Assembly (NCBI GenBank): GCA_033722675.1 | Contig: JAWVYO010000049.1 | Span: forward strand, 1 to 17,040 | Origin: DATHYU01 sp033722675 | GTDB lineage: Bacteria; Actinomycetota; Acidimicrobiia; Spongiisociales; UBA11373 | Length of the DNA stretch: 17,040 bases | Reading direction: 5' to 3' | Shown here: positions 1 to 6,842 of the stretch, in pieces | How positions within the stretch are numbered: position 1 is the first letter of the stretch | Layout of the letters: each line of letters opens with the position of its first letter | Position numbers and translations under genes: made by a program | The notes under the pieces: model-generated | Told to the model about the DNA's origin: nothing | Seen by the model: only the letters and a program-made list of their open reading frames with translations | Database searches by the model: none

Positions 1-2
1 CC

Positions 3-722
3 TCCCCCGGCGCCTCCGGCGGCGCGGGGGCCGCCGGCGCGACGATCGCGGCCGCGGCGCGCGGGTTCGGCGAGCCGCTGGAGATCCTGCAGATCCCCTT
101 CTCGGTCGGTGGGACGGCCGACGATGCCATCGCCCAGCTCCTCGCCGCCGACCCCCGGCCCTTCCTGATCACCATGGTCACGGGTCCGCGGGAGATGGCG
201 ACGATCGCAGGCGGCATCTTCCAGGGCGGTCATCAGCAGTTCCAGATCATCGGCGCCGGGCCGTCCTGGAACGTCGGTCTCCTCGCCAACGAGGCGCTCG
301 TCCCGCTGCTCCAGGCGACGTTCTTCAACGCCGCCCCGTGGGCCGGCTGGGACTTCGACTCGCCGGGCCACGAGGCCATGCGGAGCGCGGCAGCCGCCAA
401 CGAGCGGTCGCCGAGCAACGGCTACGTGGCCGGCTGGGTGTTCCAGTACAACATCCTGGCCCTGCTCGAGACCGCGATCGAAAACGGCGACCTGTCGAAG
501 GCGGGCCTCGCGGCGACGGCCGGCGAGCTCGACGACGTGGACTACGAGGGCATGCTGCCCAACCGGTCCTTCGTCGGCGATGCCGCCGACCACGCCGAGC
601 GCGGCACGATCATCTCCCGGGTGGACCCGGCGGCATCGGACGGCCTCGCGCCGGCCACGCCGCTGTTCACGAGCCCGCTGGCCGCGGCCTACGACTTCTC
701 CGGCCCCTGCTTCGCTCCGTGA
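3..722 (+). CDS. Branched-chain amino-acid-type ABC transporter substrate-binding protein, C-terminal fragment
   Basis: The frame is open from the window edge and ends with TGA at 720-722; the start and signal peptide lie upstream, so about 239 residues of the C-terminal part are seen. The sequence resembles the Leu/Ile/Val-binding (periplasmic-binding-protein type 1, COG0683) family: PLEILQIPFSVGGTADDAI looks like the second-lobe alternation, followed by GAGPSWNVGLL and late segments YVAGWVFQYNILALLETAI and GMLPNRSF, which match the usual C-terminal helix and closing strands. Such proteins are extracytoplasmic lipoproteins that deliver an amino acid or similar small ligand to an ABC permease. 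The ligand cannot be read from this fragment, and no permease or ATPase gene follows. A strong hairpin closes the transcript 29 bases after the stop. Confidence 0.75.
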   Translation, partial: SPGASGGAGAAGATIAAAARGFGEPLEILQIPFSVGGTADDAIAQLLAADPRPFLITMVTGPREMATIAGGIFQGGHQQFQIIGAGPSWNVGLLANEALVPLLQATFFNAAPWAGWDFDSPGHEAMRSAAAANERSPSNGYVAGWVFQYNILALLETAIENGDLSKAGLAATAGELDDVDYEGMLPNRSFVGDAADHAERGTIISRVDPAASDGLAPATPLFTSPLAAAYDFSGPCFAP

Positions 723-750
723 GCGACTGAGGAACGGACGAGACGCACGC

Positions 751-772
751 GGGGCGGCCTTCGGGCCGCCCC
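751..772 (+). terminator. Strong G+C hairpin after the substrate-binding protein gene
   Basis: A perfect 9-bp stem (GGGGCGGCC / GGCCGCCCC) closes a TTCG tetraloop and extends by two more pairs (749-750 with 773-774). There is no U-run, so this is the short-tail terminator type common in high-GC actinobacteria. It separates the upstream gene from bioY. Confidence 0.75.
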
Positions 773-786
773 GCAGCGCGTGCGGC

Positions 787-792
787 TACGAT
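787..792 (+). promoter_or_regulatory. Candidate -10 element for bioY (TACGAT)
   Basis: TACGAT fits the actinobacterial TANNNT pattern and lies just downstream of the terminator hairpin. It would give a leader of about 25 nt carrying GAGGAG (809-814), nine bases before the GTG start. No convincing -35 is seen. I see no BirA or BioQ operator palindrome. Confidence 0.45.
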
Positions 793-823
793 CTCGTCCA
801 CCCACAGCGAGGAGACCGTACCC

Positions 824-1411
824 GTGACGACCGCCGCCCCCACCACCGTCATCTCCGCCAGGGTCCTGCCCCGCACGCGGGTCACGACGACTGCCCTCGT
901 GGTGGGGTTCGCCCTGCTCACCGCGCTGGCCGCCCAGATCGAGATCCCGCTGTGGTTCACGCCCGTCCCGATCACCGGTCAGACCTTCGCCGTGCTCCTC
1001 GCCGGCGCGGCGCTGGGGTGGAAGGCCGGTGCGGCGTCGCAGGCCCTCTACTGGGCGCTCGGCGCGATCGGGCTGCCCTTCTACAGCGGTGGTGAGGGTG
1101 GCTGGACCGTGGCCACGGGCGCCACGGCCGGCTATCTCGTCGGGTTCGTGGTCGCCGCCGCCCTCGTCGGCGCCCTCGCCGAGCGGCGCCAGGATCGGGA
1201 CGTGCTCACGGCGGTTCCTGCGTTCCTCGCAGGCTCGGCCGTCATCTACCTCTTCGGGGTGTCCTGGCTGATGATCGACCTCGGCATCGACTCGACGCGG
1301 GCGCTGGAGCTGGGGCTCACGCCCTTCGTGATCGGTGACCTCGTGAAGGTCGTGCTCGCCGGCCTGGCACTGCCCGCCGCCTGGCGGCTCGTCGACCGCA
1401 GCCGCCGCTGA
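824..1411 (+). CDS. bioY: BioY family biotin transporter (ECF S-component)
   Basis: This 195-aa integral membrane protein matches BioY. The family block IPLWFTPVPITGQTFAVLLAG lies at residues 41-61 (quoted here in full it is the VPITGQTF signature), followed by GWKAGAASQALYWALGAIG (65-83), the GLPFYSGGEGGW loop (83-94), GATAGYLVGFVVA (99-111) and the closing GDLVKVVLAGLALP (171-184). About six hydrophobic segments are visible. BioY is the substrate-binding subunit of energy-coupling-factor biotin uptake at the cytoplasmic membrane. No EcfA or EcfT genes are adjacent, so it must share a module encoded elsewhere or act alone, as solitary BioY proteins have been proposed to do. GTG at 824 is chosen because GAGGAG stands nine bases upstream. 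The gene is convergent with the sigma-factor gene, 40 bases away. Confidence 0.93.
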   Translation: MTTAAPTTVISARVLPRTRVTTTALVVGFALLTALAAQIEIPLWFTPVPITGQTFAVLLAGAALGWKAGAASQALYWALGAIGLPFYSGGEGGWTVATGATAGYLVGFVVAAALVGALAERRQDRDVLTAVPAFLAGSAVIYLFGVSWLMIDLGIDSTRALELGLTPFVIGDLVKVVLAGLALPAAWRLVDRSRR

Positions 1412-1423
1412 GGACGCGCGTCG

Positions 1424-1441
1424 CCGCCCGTGGTGGGGCGG
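1424..1441. terminator. Possible bidirectional terminator between bioY and the sigma gene
   Basis: CCGCCC (1424-1429) pairs with GGGCGG (1436-1441) around a 6-nt loop, in the middle of the 40-bp gap between two convergent genes. The stem is short and has no T-run, so the call rests mainly on position. Confidence 0.4.
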
Positions 1442-1451
1442 ATAAACGCTC

Positions 1452-2420
<969 letters not shown>

Positions 2421-2738
2421 CGGTGGTGTCGTCCTCTCCCAGGGGCTCGACGGGTGGGGGGATCCCGTCGTCTCGGTGCCACGGCCACCATGCCAGACGC
2501 CGCGACCGAATGGAACCCCCTTTGTCCCGAAAAGCGTGATGATTTCGGCGTTTTCCGGGGTGACTAGTCACGTTCCACCCTGCTGCGCCTGGGTTTCGTT
2601 CCGTTTCCGTGACCCCCGGCGCCTTCGGGGTGCTGCGGGCGATCGCGGTGCGCTCGGGGTGGTCCGGCCGCACGGGCGGGCTCGGATGGGCGCGGCGGCC
2701 GGCGGTGCGGAGCCGGGTGCCGATGCCGCCGTGGCGCC
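2421..2738. other. Intergenic region upstream of the sigma gene
   Basis: This 318-base stretch separates two minus-strand genes and has no convincing coding frame in either direction. The part nearest the sigma gene (about 2460-2600) is less GC-rich than its surroundings and contains short T-rich tracts and a 12-bp palindrome, as expected of a promoter or operator region. The part nearest 2738 is extremely GC-rich and probably holds the 3' end of the DUF6159-like transcript; no clear terminator stem stands out. I could not fix a -10/-35 pair for the sigma gene. Confidence 0.6.
2560..2571. promoter_or_regulatory. Perfect 12-bp palindrome in the sigma-factor upstream region
   Basis: GTGACTAGTCAC is a perfect dyad about 140 bp upstream of the sigma ATG, in an otherwise non-coding region. 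On the minus strand it is directly preceded by GGTGGAAC. This is the typical size and form of a dimeric repressor or activator half-site pair, so it may be an operator for the sigma gene. The protein that would bind is unknown. Confidence 0.4.
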
Positions 2739-3587
2739 CTACGCCCCGGCGAACCCGCCGCGGATGCCGCCGCCGCCCTTGGGGACGAAGGCGGACTCGA
2801 GGGAGCCGAAGGCGTCGGGGACGTCCTGGTCGGCGGCGAACCGGTAGAGGGCCGCCTGGAACACGCCGTTGAGCGCCGTGATCACCATGGCGGTGGCGAG
2901 GATCCACAGGATGGCCACGCCGAGGAGCACGACGCCGATGGTCTCGCCGAGGGCGAAACCGCCGACGGCGACGAGGATCGCCGGGAGCGCCACGAGGAAG
3001 CCGAGCAGCCCGAAGCCGACCTGGGCGGCCACGTTCTCGCCCCAGGTGCGCTTGAAGAGCGATCCCGAGCGCTTCACGGCGTCGACGACACCGAGGTTCT
3101 CGACCACGATCACGGGGATCACGAGGAAGGTCACGAGCGACCAGGCGATCCCGACGATGGACGCCGCGATGCGGGCGACCGGGTTGTCGCTGCGCTCGAT
3201 CGACTGGAGGATCACCGACACCGTCGCCGACACGATGGCCCAGGGGAGGATGCGGCCGACCCGAAGCAGGGCGCCACGGATGGCGCTGCCGATCGTCGGG
3301 TCGCCACCGTCCATGCGTTCCATGGCGGCGCTCACGAGGGCGGTGTTGAAGAAGATCGTGATGAAGGCGAGCGTCACGTACGCGACCGCCAGGAACACGT
3401 AGTCGGTGGTGCCGAGATCCTCCAACGCCGCGGCGTCGCCCGAGGACACGATGGGGATCAGGAACGTCGCGGCGACGATCAGCGTTGCTACGAGCGAGAT
3501 GACCGGCAGGAGCACGAGCTCCTTGTCGGCCTTGAGGACCCGCCACGACGACTTTGCCAGTTCGATGGTGTTGGAGATGCGACCCAT
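2739..3587 (-). CDS. DUF6159-like multi-pass membrane protein
   Basis: The 282-aa product opens with MGRISNTIELAKSSWRVLK and then DKELVLLPVIS, a cytosolic amphipathic segment followed by about six membrane spans (approximately 25-47, 62-84, 113-130, 140-162, 187-207 and 214-238). The segment ENLGVVDAVKRSGSLFKRTWGE (about 163-184; the KRTWGE part is the tell-tale) resembles the DUF6159 family of uncharacterised actinobacterial and archaeal membrane proteins. The C terminus ends in a Gly-rich tail (PKGGGGIRGGFAGA). No catalytic residues are recognisable and no function is claimed. The frame is open for a further 105 bases upstream, but ATG 3587 is preferred: the extension is Arg/Gly-rich, overlaps the divergent protease promoter, and a -10 hexamer TACGCT sits six bases before this ATG, suggesting a leaderless mRNA. 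Confidence 0.7.
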   Translation of the reverse strand: MGRISNTIELAKSSWRVLKADKELVLLPVISLVATLIVAATFLIPIVSSGDAAALEDLGTTDYVFLAVAYVTLAFITIFFNTALVSAAMERMDGGDPTIGSAIRGALLRVGRILPWAIVSATVSVILQSIERSDNPVARIAASIVGIAWSLVTFLVIPVIVVENLGVVDAVKRSGSLFKRTWGENVAAQVGFGLLGFLVALPAILVAVGGFALGETIGVVLLGVAILWILATAMVITALNGVFQAALYRFAADQDVPDAFGSLESAFVPKGGGGIRGGFAGA

Positions 3588-3593
3588 GGTGGG

Positions 3594-3599
3594 AGCGTA
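3594..3599 (-). promoter_or_regulatory. -10 element for the DUF6159-like gene, leaderless start
   Basis: On the minus strand TACGCT is followed by six bases (CCCACC) and then ATG 3587. Transcription would therefore begin at or next to the A of the ATG. No Shine-Dalgarno sequence is present. The same hexamer serves the divergent gene at 3653. Confidence 0.55.
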
Positions 3600-3636
3600 G
3601 CCATCGCCCCCTCGGACGGTTGACGCACCCCACCGG

Positions 3637-3642
3637 TACGCT
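3637..3642 (+). promoter_or_regulatory. -10 element for the PDZ-Lon protease gene
   Basis: TACGCT lies ten bases before ATG 3653. A TTGACG hexamer occurs at 3620-3625, but the 11-bp spacer is too short for a classical -35. GGAG at 3644-3647 could be read as a Shine-Dalgarno sequence, but it lies so close to the -10 that it would be at or before the transcription start, so a leaderless or near-leaderless message is likelier. Confidence 0.45.
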
Positions 3643-3652
3643 CCGGAGCACG

Positions 3653-4738
3653 ATGGACACCATGCACCACCACGTCGACGAGGCGGCACCAACCCCGGTG
3701 CCCCGCATGCCGCGATGGCCCTTCGTGGTCGCCGCCGTGGCGCTGCTGCTCGGCGTGGCCGTCGTCATCCTCTGGCCGCTCAAGGTCCCGTACTTCGCCA
3801 TGGCCCCCGGTCCCACCGAAGAGGTCGTCGATCTGCTCTCGGTGCCCGACGGCGTCGAGACCCACGACCCCAGCGGGGAGTTCTTCCTCCTCACCGTGGG
3901 ACTCCGGGAGGTCAACGTCTTCGAGTACATCGAGGCCCAGTTCGACCCGAAGGTCTCGCTCATCGACCGCCACGTGATCCGTCCCGAGGGCGTGACGCAG
4001 GAGGAGGTGACCCGTACGAACCTGGAGGCGATGGACCGGTCGATCGACTCGGCGATCTTCGTGGCCCTCGACCGGGCGGGTTACGACGTCGGCTTCACCG
4101 GCGAAGGTGCCGTCGTGATCGAGACCGTCGAGGGGGCGCCGGCCGACGGCGTGCTCCTGCCCGACGACGTCGTCGACACCGTGGAGGGCGAGACGGTCGT
4201 GTTGAGCGACGACGCAGCCCGCGTCATCCGGGAGTTCGAGCCGGGCGACACGATCACCCTCGGCGGGGTACGCGACGGGGAGCGGTTCAGCGTCGAGATC
4301 ACCCTCGTGCCCCATCCCGACATCGAGGGGGCGCCGATGGTGGGGGTCCTCTTCGACACGAAGAACCTCGAGATGGTGCTCCCGGTGGACATCCAGATCG
4401 ACTCGCGCAACATCGGGGGGCCGTCGGCGGGGATCACCTACACCCTCGCCCTCCTCGACCTCCTGCTCGAGGAGGACCTCAGCAAGGGGCACCGCATCGC
4501 CAGCACCGGCACGATCGCCCTCGACGAGACGGTCGGTCCCATCGGAGGCGTCCGCCAGAAGGTCTTCGCGGCGAAGGCGATCGGCGCCGAATACGTGCTC
4601 GTCCCCGAGGCCAACTTCGACGACGCATTGGGTGCCGCGGACGGCGAGATCGAGATCGTCTCGGTGGCCACCCTCGATGACGCCCTGGCCTTCCTCCGGA
4701 CCCTGGAGCCCGCCCCCGAGGCGGTCGCCGCCCCCTGA
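3653..4738 (+). CDS. YlbL-type PDZ domain / Lon-like serine protease, membrane-anchored
   Basis: The product has 361 aa. A short cytosolic N terminus (MDTMHHHVDE...) is followed by one signal-anchor helix at about 22-43, then the YFAMAPGPTEEV segment typical of YlbL-like proteins. A PDZ domain lies at about 148-225 (GAPADGVLLPDDVVDTVEG). A C-terminal Lon-type protease domain has the catalytic serine in GGPSAG (Ser258) and the catalytic lysine in GGVRQKVFAAK (Lys303), 45 residues apart as in Lon. The protein is therefore expected to be an active Ser/Lys-dyad protease facing the outside of the membrane; its substrates are unknown. In mycobacteria a homologous gene neighbours a UPF0182 gene, and a UPF0182 gene is present two genes downstream here. 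ATG 3653 is chosen from the -10 position and because upstream frame extends into the divergent gene; ATG 3662 is an alternative. Confidence 0.88.
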   Translation: MDTMHHHVDEAAPTPVPRMPRWPFVVAAVALLLGVAVVILWPLKVPYFAMAPGPTEEVVDLLSVPDGVETHDPSGEFFLLTVGLREVNVFEYIEAQFDPKVSLIDRHVIRPEGVTQEEVTRTNLEAMDRSIDSAIFVALDRAGYDVGFTGEGAVVIETVEGAPADGVLLPDDVVDTVEGETVVLSDDAARVIREFEPGDTITLGGVRDGERFSVEITLVPHPDIEGAPMVGVLFDTKNLEMVLPVDIQIDSRNIGGPSAGITYTLALLDLLLEEDLSKGHRIASTGTIALDETVGPIGGVRQKVFAAKAIGAEYVLVPEANFDDALGAADGEIEIVSVATLDDALAFLRTLEPAPEAVAAP

Positions 4739-4777
4739 CGCGCACCCCAAATACCCCGGTCGGGCGGGCTCGCCCCG

Positions 4778-4783
4778 TATCGT
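4778..4783 (+). promoter_or_regulatory. -10 element for the coiled-coil gene, leaderless GTG start
   Basis: TATCGT is followed by six bases and then the GTG at 4790, placing the expected transcription start on the start codon itself. The preceding GGGCG/CGCCC mini-hairpin (4762-4775) may end the protease transcript but overlaps the promoter region. Confidence 0.5.
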
Positions 4784-4789
4784 GGCGGG

Positions 4790-6787
4790 GTGGCGTCCGA
4801 GCACGATGTCGGTCCTGACGGCCTGACCACGAAGGGCATCCCCACCGCCCGCCGCGGCCTCGATCGCAAGGTGGTGGAGCGCATCTTCGAGCAGGCCCGC
4901 GAAGCGTGGGAGGCCCTGGCCGCCGAACACGCCGCGCTGCTCGAGCGCGTCGACGACGCCGGCGGCGTGGAGTATCTGAGCCGCGACCTCGGGGCCCTGG
5001 CGACCGAGGTGGGCGAGATCCTGGCGGCGGCCGAGGAGGCCGCCGCCGGCATGCGCCTGCGGGCGACCGAGGAGGCCGAGCGTCGCCTCGACGAGGCCGC
5101 CTCCGCCGCCGAGGTGGCGAAGGCCGAGGCGGCCCGCCTCGCCGGGATCATGCGTTCCGACGCCGAGGCCGATGCCTTTCGGATGCGCAAGGACGCCTGG
5201 GAGGAGAGCACCGCCCTCCTCGCCGACGCCGCCGTCACCGCGGCCGCGATGATCGAGCAGGCCGACGCCGACGTGCTGATCATCCGCGCCGACGCCGAGC
5301 AGGAGGCCCATCGCAAGGTCTCCCAGGCGCGGCGTGAGGGTGACGACGTCGTGCGCAACGCCCGGTTCGAGGCGGAACGGACCGTCAGCGAGGCGAAGGC
5401 GCTCGCCTCGGAGCTCCTCGAGGAGGCCAACCGGGGGGCGTCGGCTGCCCAGGAGCGGACGCGGGCGCTGGAGGATCGGCGCAGGGCGCTGCTCGACGAG
5501 CTCCAGGAGAGCCGCAGCACGCCGACCACCGACGAGACGGGTGTACGGGTCGTCGACGAGCCCAAACCGCCGCGCCGGGACGTGAAGGACGTCCGGACCC
5601 GCCCATCCATCGACCATCTCGCCTACGCGGACGAGCTGGCCGCCGAGGTGGAGGCCCTCGCGTCGTCCGAGGAGGAGCCGCTGACACCCGTCACACCGCC
5701 GGTGGAGGCGACGCCCGTGGTGGCCGTCCCCTCGATCGCTGCAGAGCCCGAGCCGACCGAGTCCACGGTCGCGCCCGCCCCCGAGCAGGCCCGCGATCCG
5801 GCGCCACCGACGATCCCCGACGGCGAGCCGGAGCCCGATCCGGACCCCGTCCCCGAGCCCGATCCGGAGCCCATCCCGGAGCCGCCCGTCGCGGAGACCG
5901 CCGCCATGGTCGAGGAGGAACCCGACGCCCCCGCCGAGGACGAGCCCGACGCTCCCGCCGAGGACGAGCCCGCGACGCCTCCCCCCGAGAGCCCGGCGCT
6001 CGTCGACGACCTGTTCGCCCGGCTGCGGCGTTCGGCCTCGACGCCGGACCGGCCGGATCCGCCCGAGCCGGCACGTCGTGACCCGGAGCCGGACCCGGAG
6101 GTCGAGGAGCCGGAACCGGAGCGGCGGCCGACGCGGGTGGCGACACTGGAGCGGGAGCCGCTGCCACTCCGCGACGCCCTCCTCCTGCCGATCACGAACT
6201 CGGGCCTGCGCGATGTGAAGCAGGCGATCATGGACCTCCAGAACGTGGCCCTCGACGCCCTCCGCACCGACGAGGGCTGGAGGCCCTCCGCCACCGACGT
6301 CTTCACGGTCCTGCGCGGAGCCGCCGACGAGGTGGGCGAGGAGGCGGGGTCCGCGGGCGCCGAGGCGGCCATGGCACTCGCCGAGGCCGAGGAGCCCGGT
6401 CCGGTGGTCGTGGGCCGCGGCGCCGAGCTCGCCCGGCTCATGGCCGACGATCTCGTCGGCCAGGTCCGCGACGTCCTCGAGGAGACGGAGGACACCGGGC
6501 CCCGGGAGCGGGCCACGGAGGTGTCCCGGGTGTATCGCGCGTGGCGGGTGGACGAGGCGGAACGGTGGGTCCGCACGATCGCCGCGGCTGCCTACCACGA
6601 CTCGCTCGCGGCGGGCCTCGCCGAGGCCGGGGTCGCCCTCGTCCGCGGCGTGGCCCACGGCACCGCCTGCGACGAGTGCCCGGCACGCCTCGATCAGCCG
6701 TGGGACCCGGCCTCCGGACCGCCGGGAACGGCCTCGATGCCGCCCGCCCACCTCGACTGCACCTGCACCCTGGCCCCGGCCGGCTGA
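4790..6787 (+). CDS. DivIVA-like coiled-coil protein with acidic/proline-rich linker and C-terminal Mu F-like Cys/His motif
   Basis: The 665-aa product has three parts. Residues about 14-75 (GIPTARRGLDRKVVERIFEQA...) resemble the N-terminal DivIVA/Wag31 lipid-binding and first coiled-coil segment; a long Ala/Glu/Arg coiled coil continues to about 235. Residues about 275-450 are a low-complexity Glu/Asp/Pro linker with repeats such as EPDPDPVPEPDPEPIPEP and APAEDEPD. Residues about 455-665 are a folded, mostly helical domain ending in C627-x2-C630 and H654-x2-C657-x-C659, inside CDECPARLDQ and PPAHLDCTC. This spacing recalls the metal-binding end of phage Mu F / SPP1 gp7-like head proteins (CPxC...PPxHxxCxC). 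A curvature- or pole-associated scaffold is a reasonable inference for the N terminus; the C-terminal function is unknown. The gene starts with GTG 4790, six bases after a -10 hexamer. Confidence 0.8.
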   Translation: MASEHDVGPDGLTTKGIPTARRGLDRKVVERIFEQAREAWEALAAEHAALLERVDDAGGVEYLSRDLGALATEVGEILAAAEEAAAGMRLRATEEAERRLDEAASAAEVAKAEAARLAGIMRSDAEADAFRMRKDAWEESTALLADAAVTAAAMIEQADADVLIIRADAEQEAHRKVSQARREGDDVVRNARFEAERTVSEAKALASELLEEANRGASAAQERTRALEDRRRALLDELQESRSTPTTDETGVRVVDEPKPPRRDVKDVRTRPSIDHLAYADELAAEVEALASSEEEPLTPVTPPVEATPVVAVPSIAAEPEPTESTVAPAPEQARDPAPPTIPDGEPEPDPDPVPEPDPEPIPEPPVAETAAMVEEEPDAPAEDEPDAPAEDEPATPPPESPALVDDLFARLRRSASTPDRPDPPEPARRDPEPDPEVEEPEPERRPTRVATLEREPLPLRDALLLPITNSGLRDVKQAIMDLQNVALDALRTDEGWRPSATDVFTVLRGAADEVGEEAGSAGAEAAMALAEAEEPGPVVVGRGAELARLMADDLVGQVRDVLEETEDTGPRERATEVSRVYRAWRVDEAERWVRTIAAAAYHDSLAAGLAEAGVALVRGVAHGTACDECPARLDQPWDPASGPPGTASMPPAHLDCTCTLAPAG

Positions 6788-6827
6788 GCCCCGACCTCCC
6801 GGCTGCCTGGTTCACCCGCGGCCTCGG

Positions 6828-6833
6828 TACGAT
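6828..6833 (+). promoter_or_regulatory. -10 element for the UPF0182 gene, leaderless ATG
   Basis: TACGAT stands nine bases before ATG 6843 in the 55-bp gap after the coiled-coil gene. There is no purine-rich Shine-Dalgarno sequence before the ATG (GCGGCCCGC), so the message is probably leaderless and the gene has its own promoter. Confidence 0.5.
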
Positions 6834-6842
6834 GCGGCCCGC

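Noticed and set aside
3620..3642. TTGACG/TACGCT as a classical -35/-10 pair
   Set aside because: The spacer is only 11 bp, too short for sigma-70 promoters; only the -10 is retained.
5820..5980. Possible tandem-repeat array or CRISPR-like pattern in the Glu/Pro/Asp-coding stretch
   Set aside because: The periodicity is that of codons for an acidic/proline linker inside an open gene; there are no spacers and no constant repeat.
3488..6751. A 1087-codon minus-strand frame opposite the protease and coiled-coil genes
   Set aside because: It is antisense to two recognised genes with -10 elements; its composition is that of a mirrored high-GC codon pattern.
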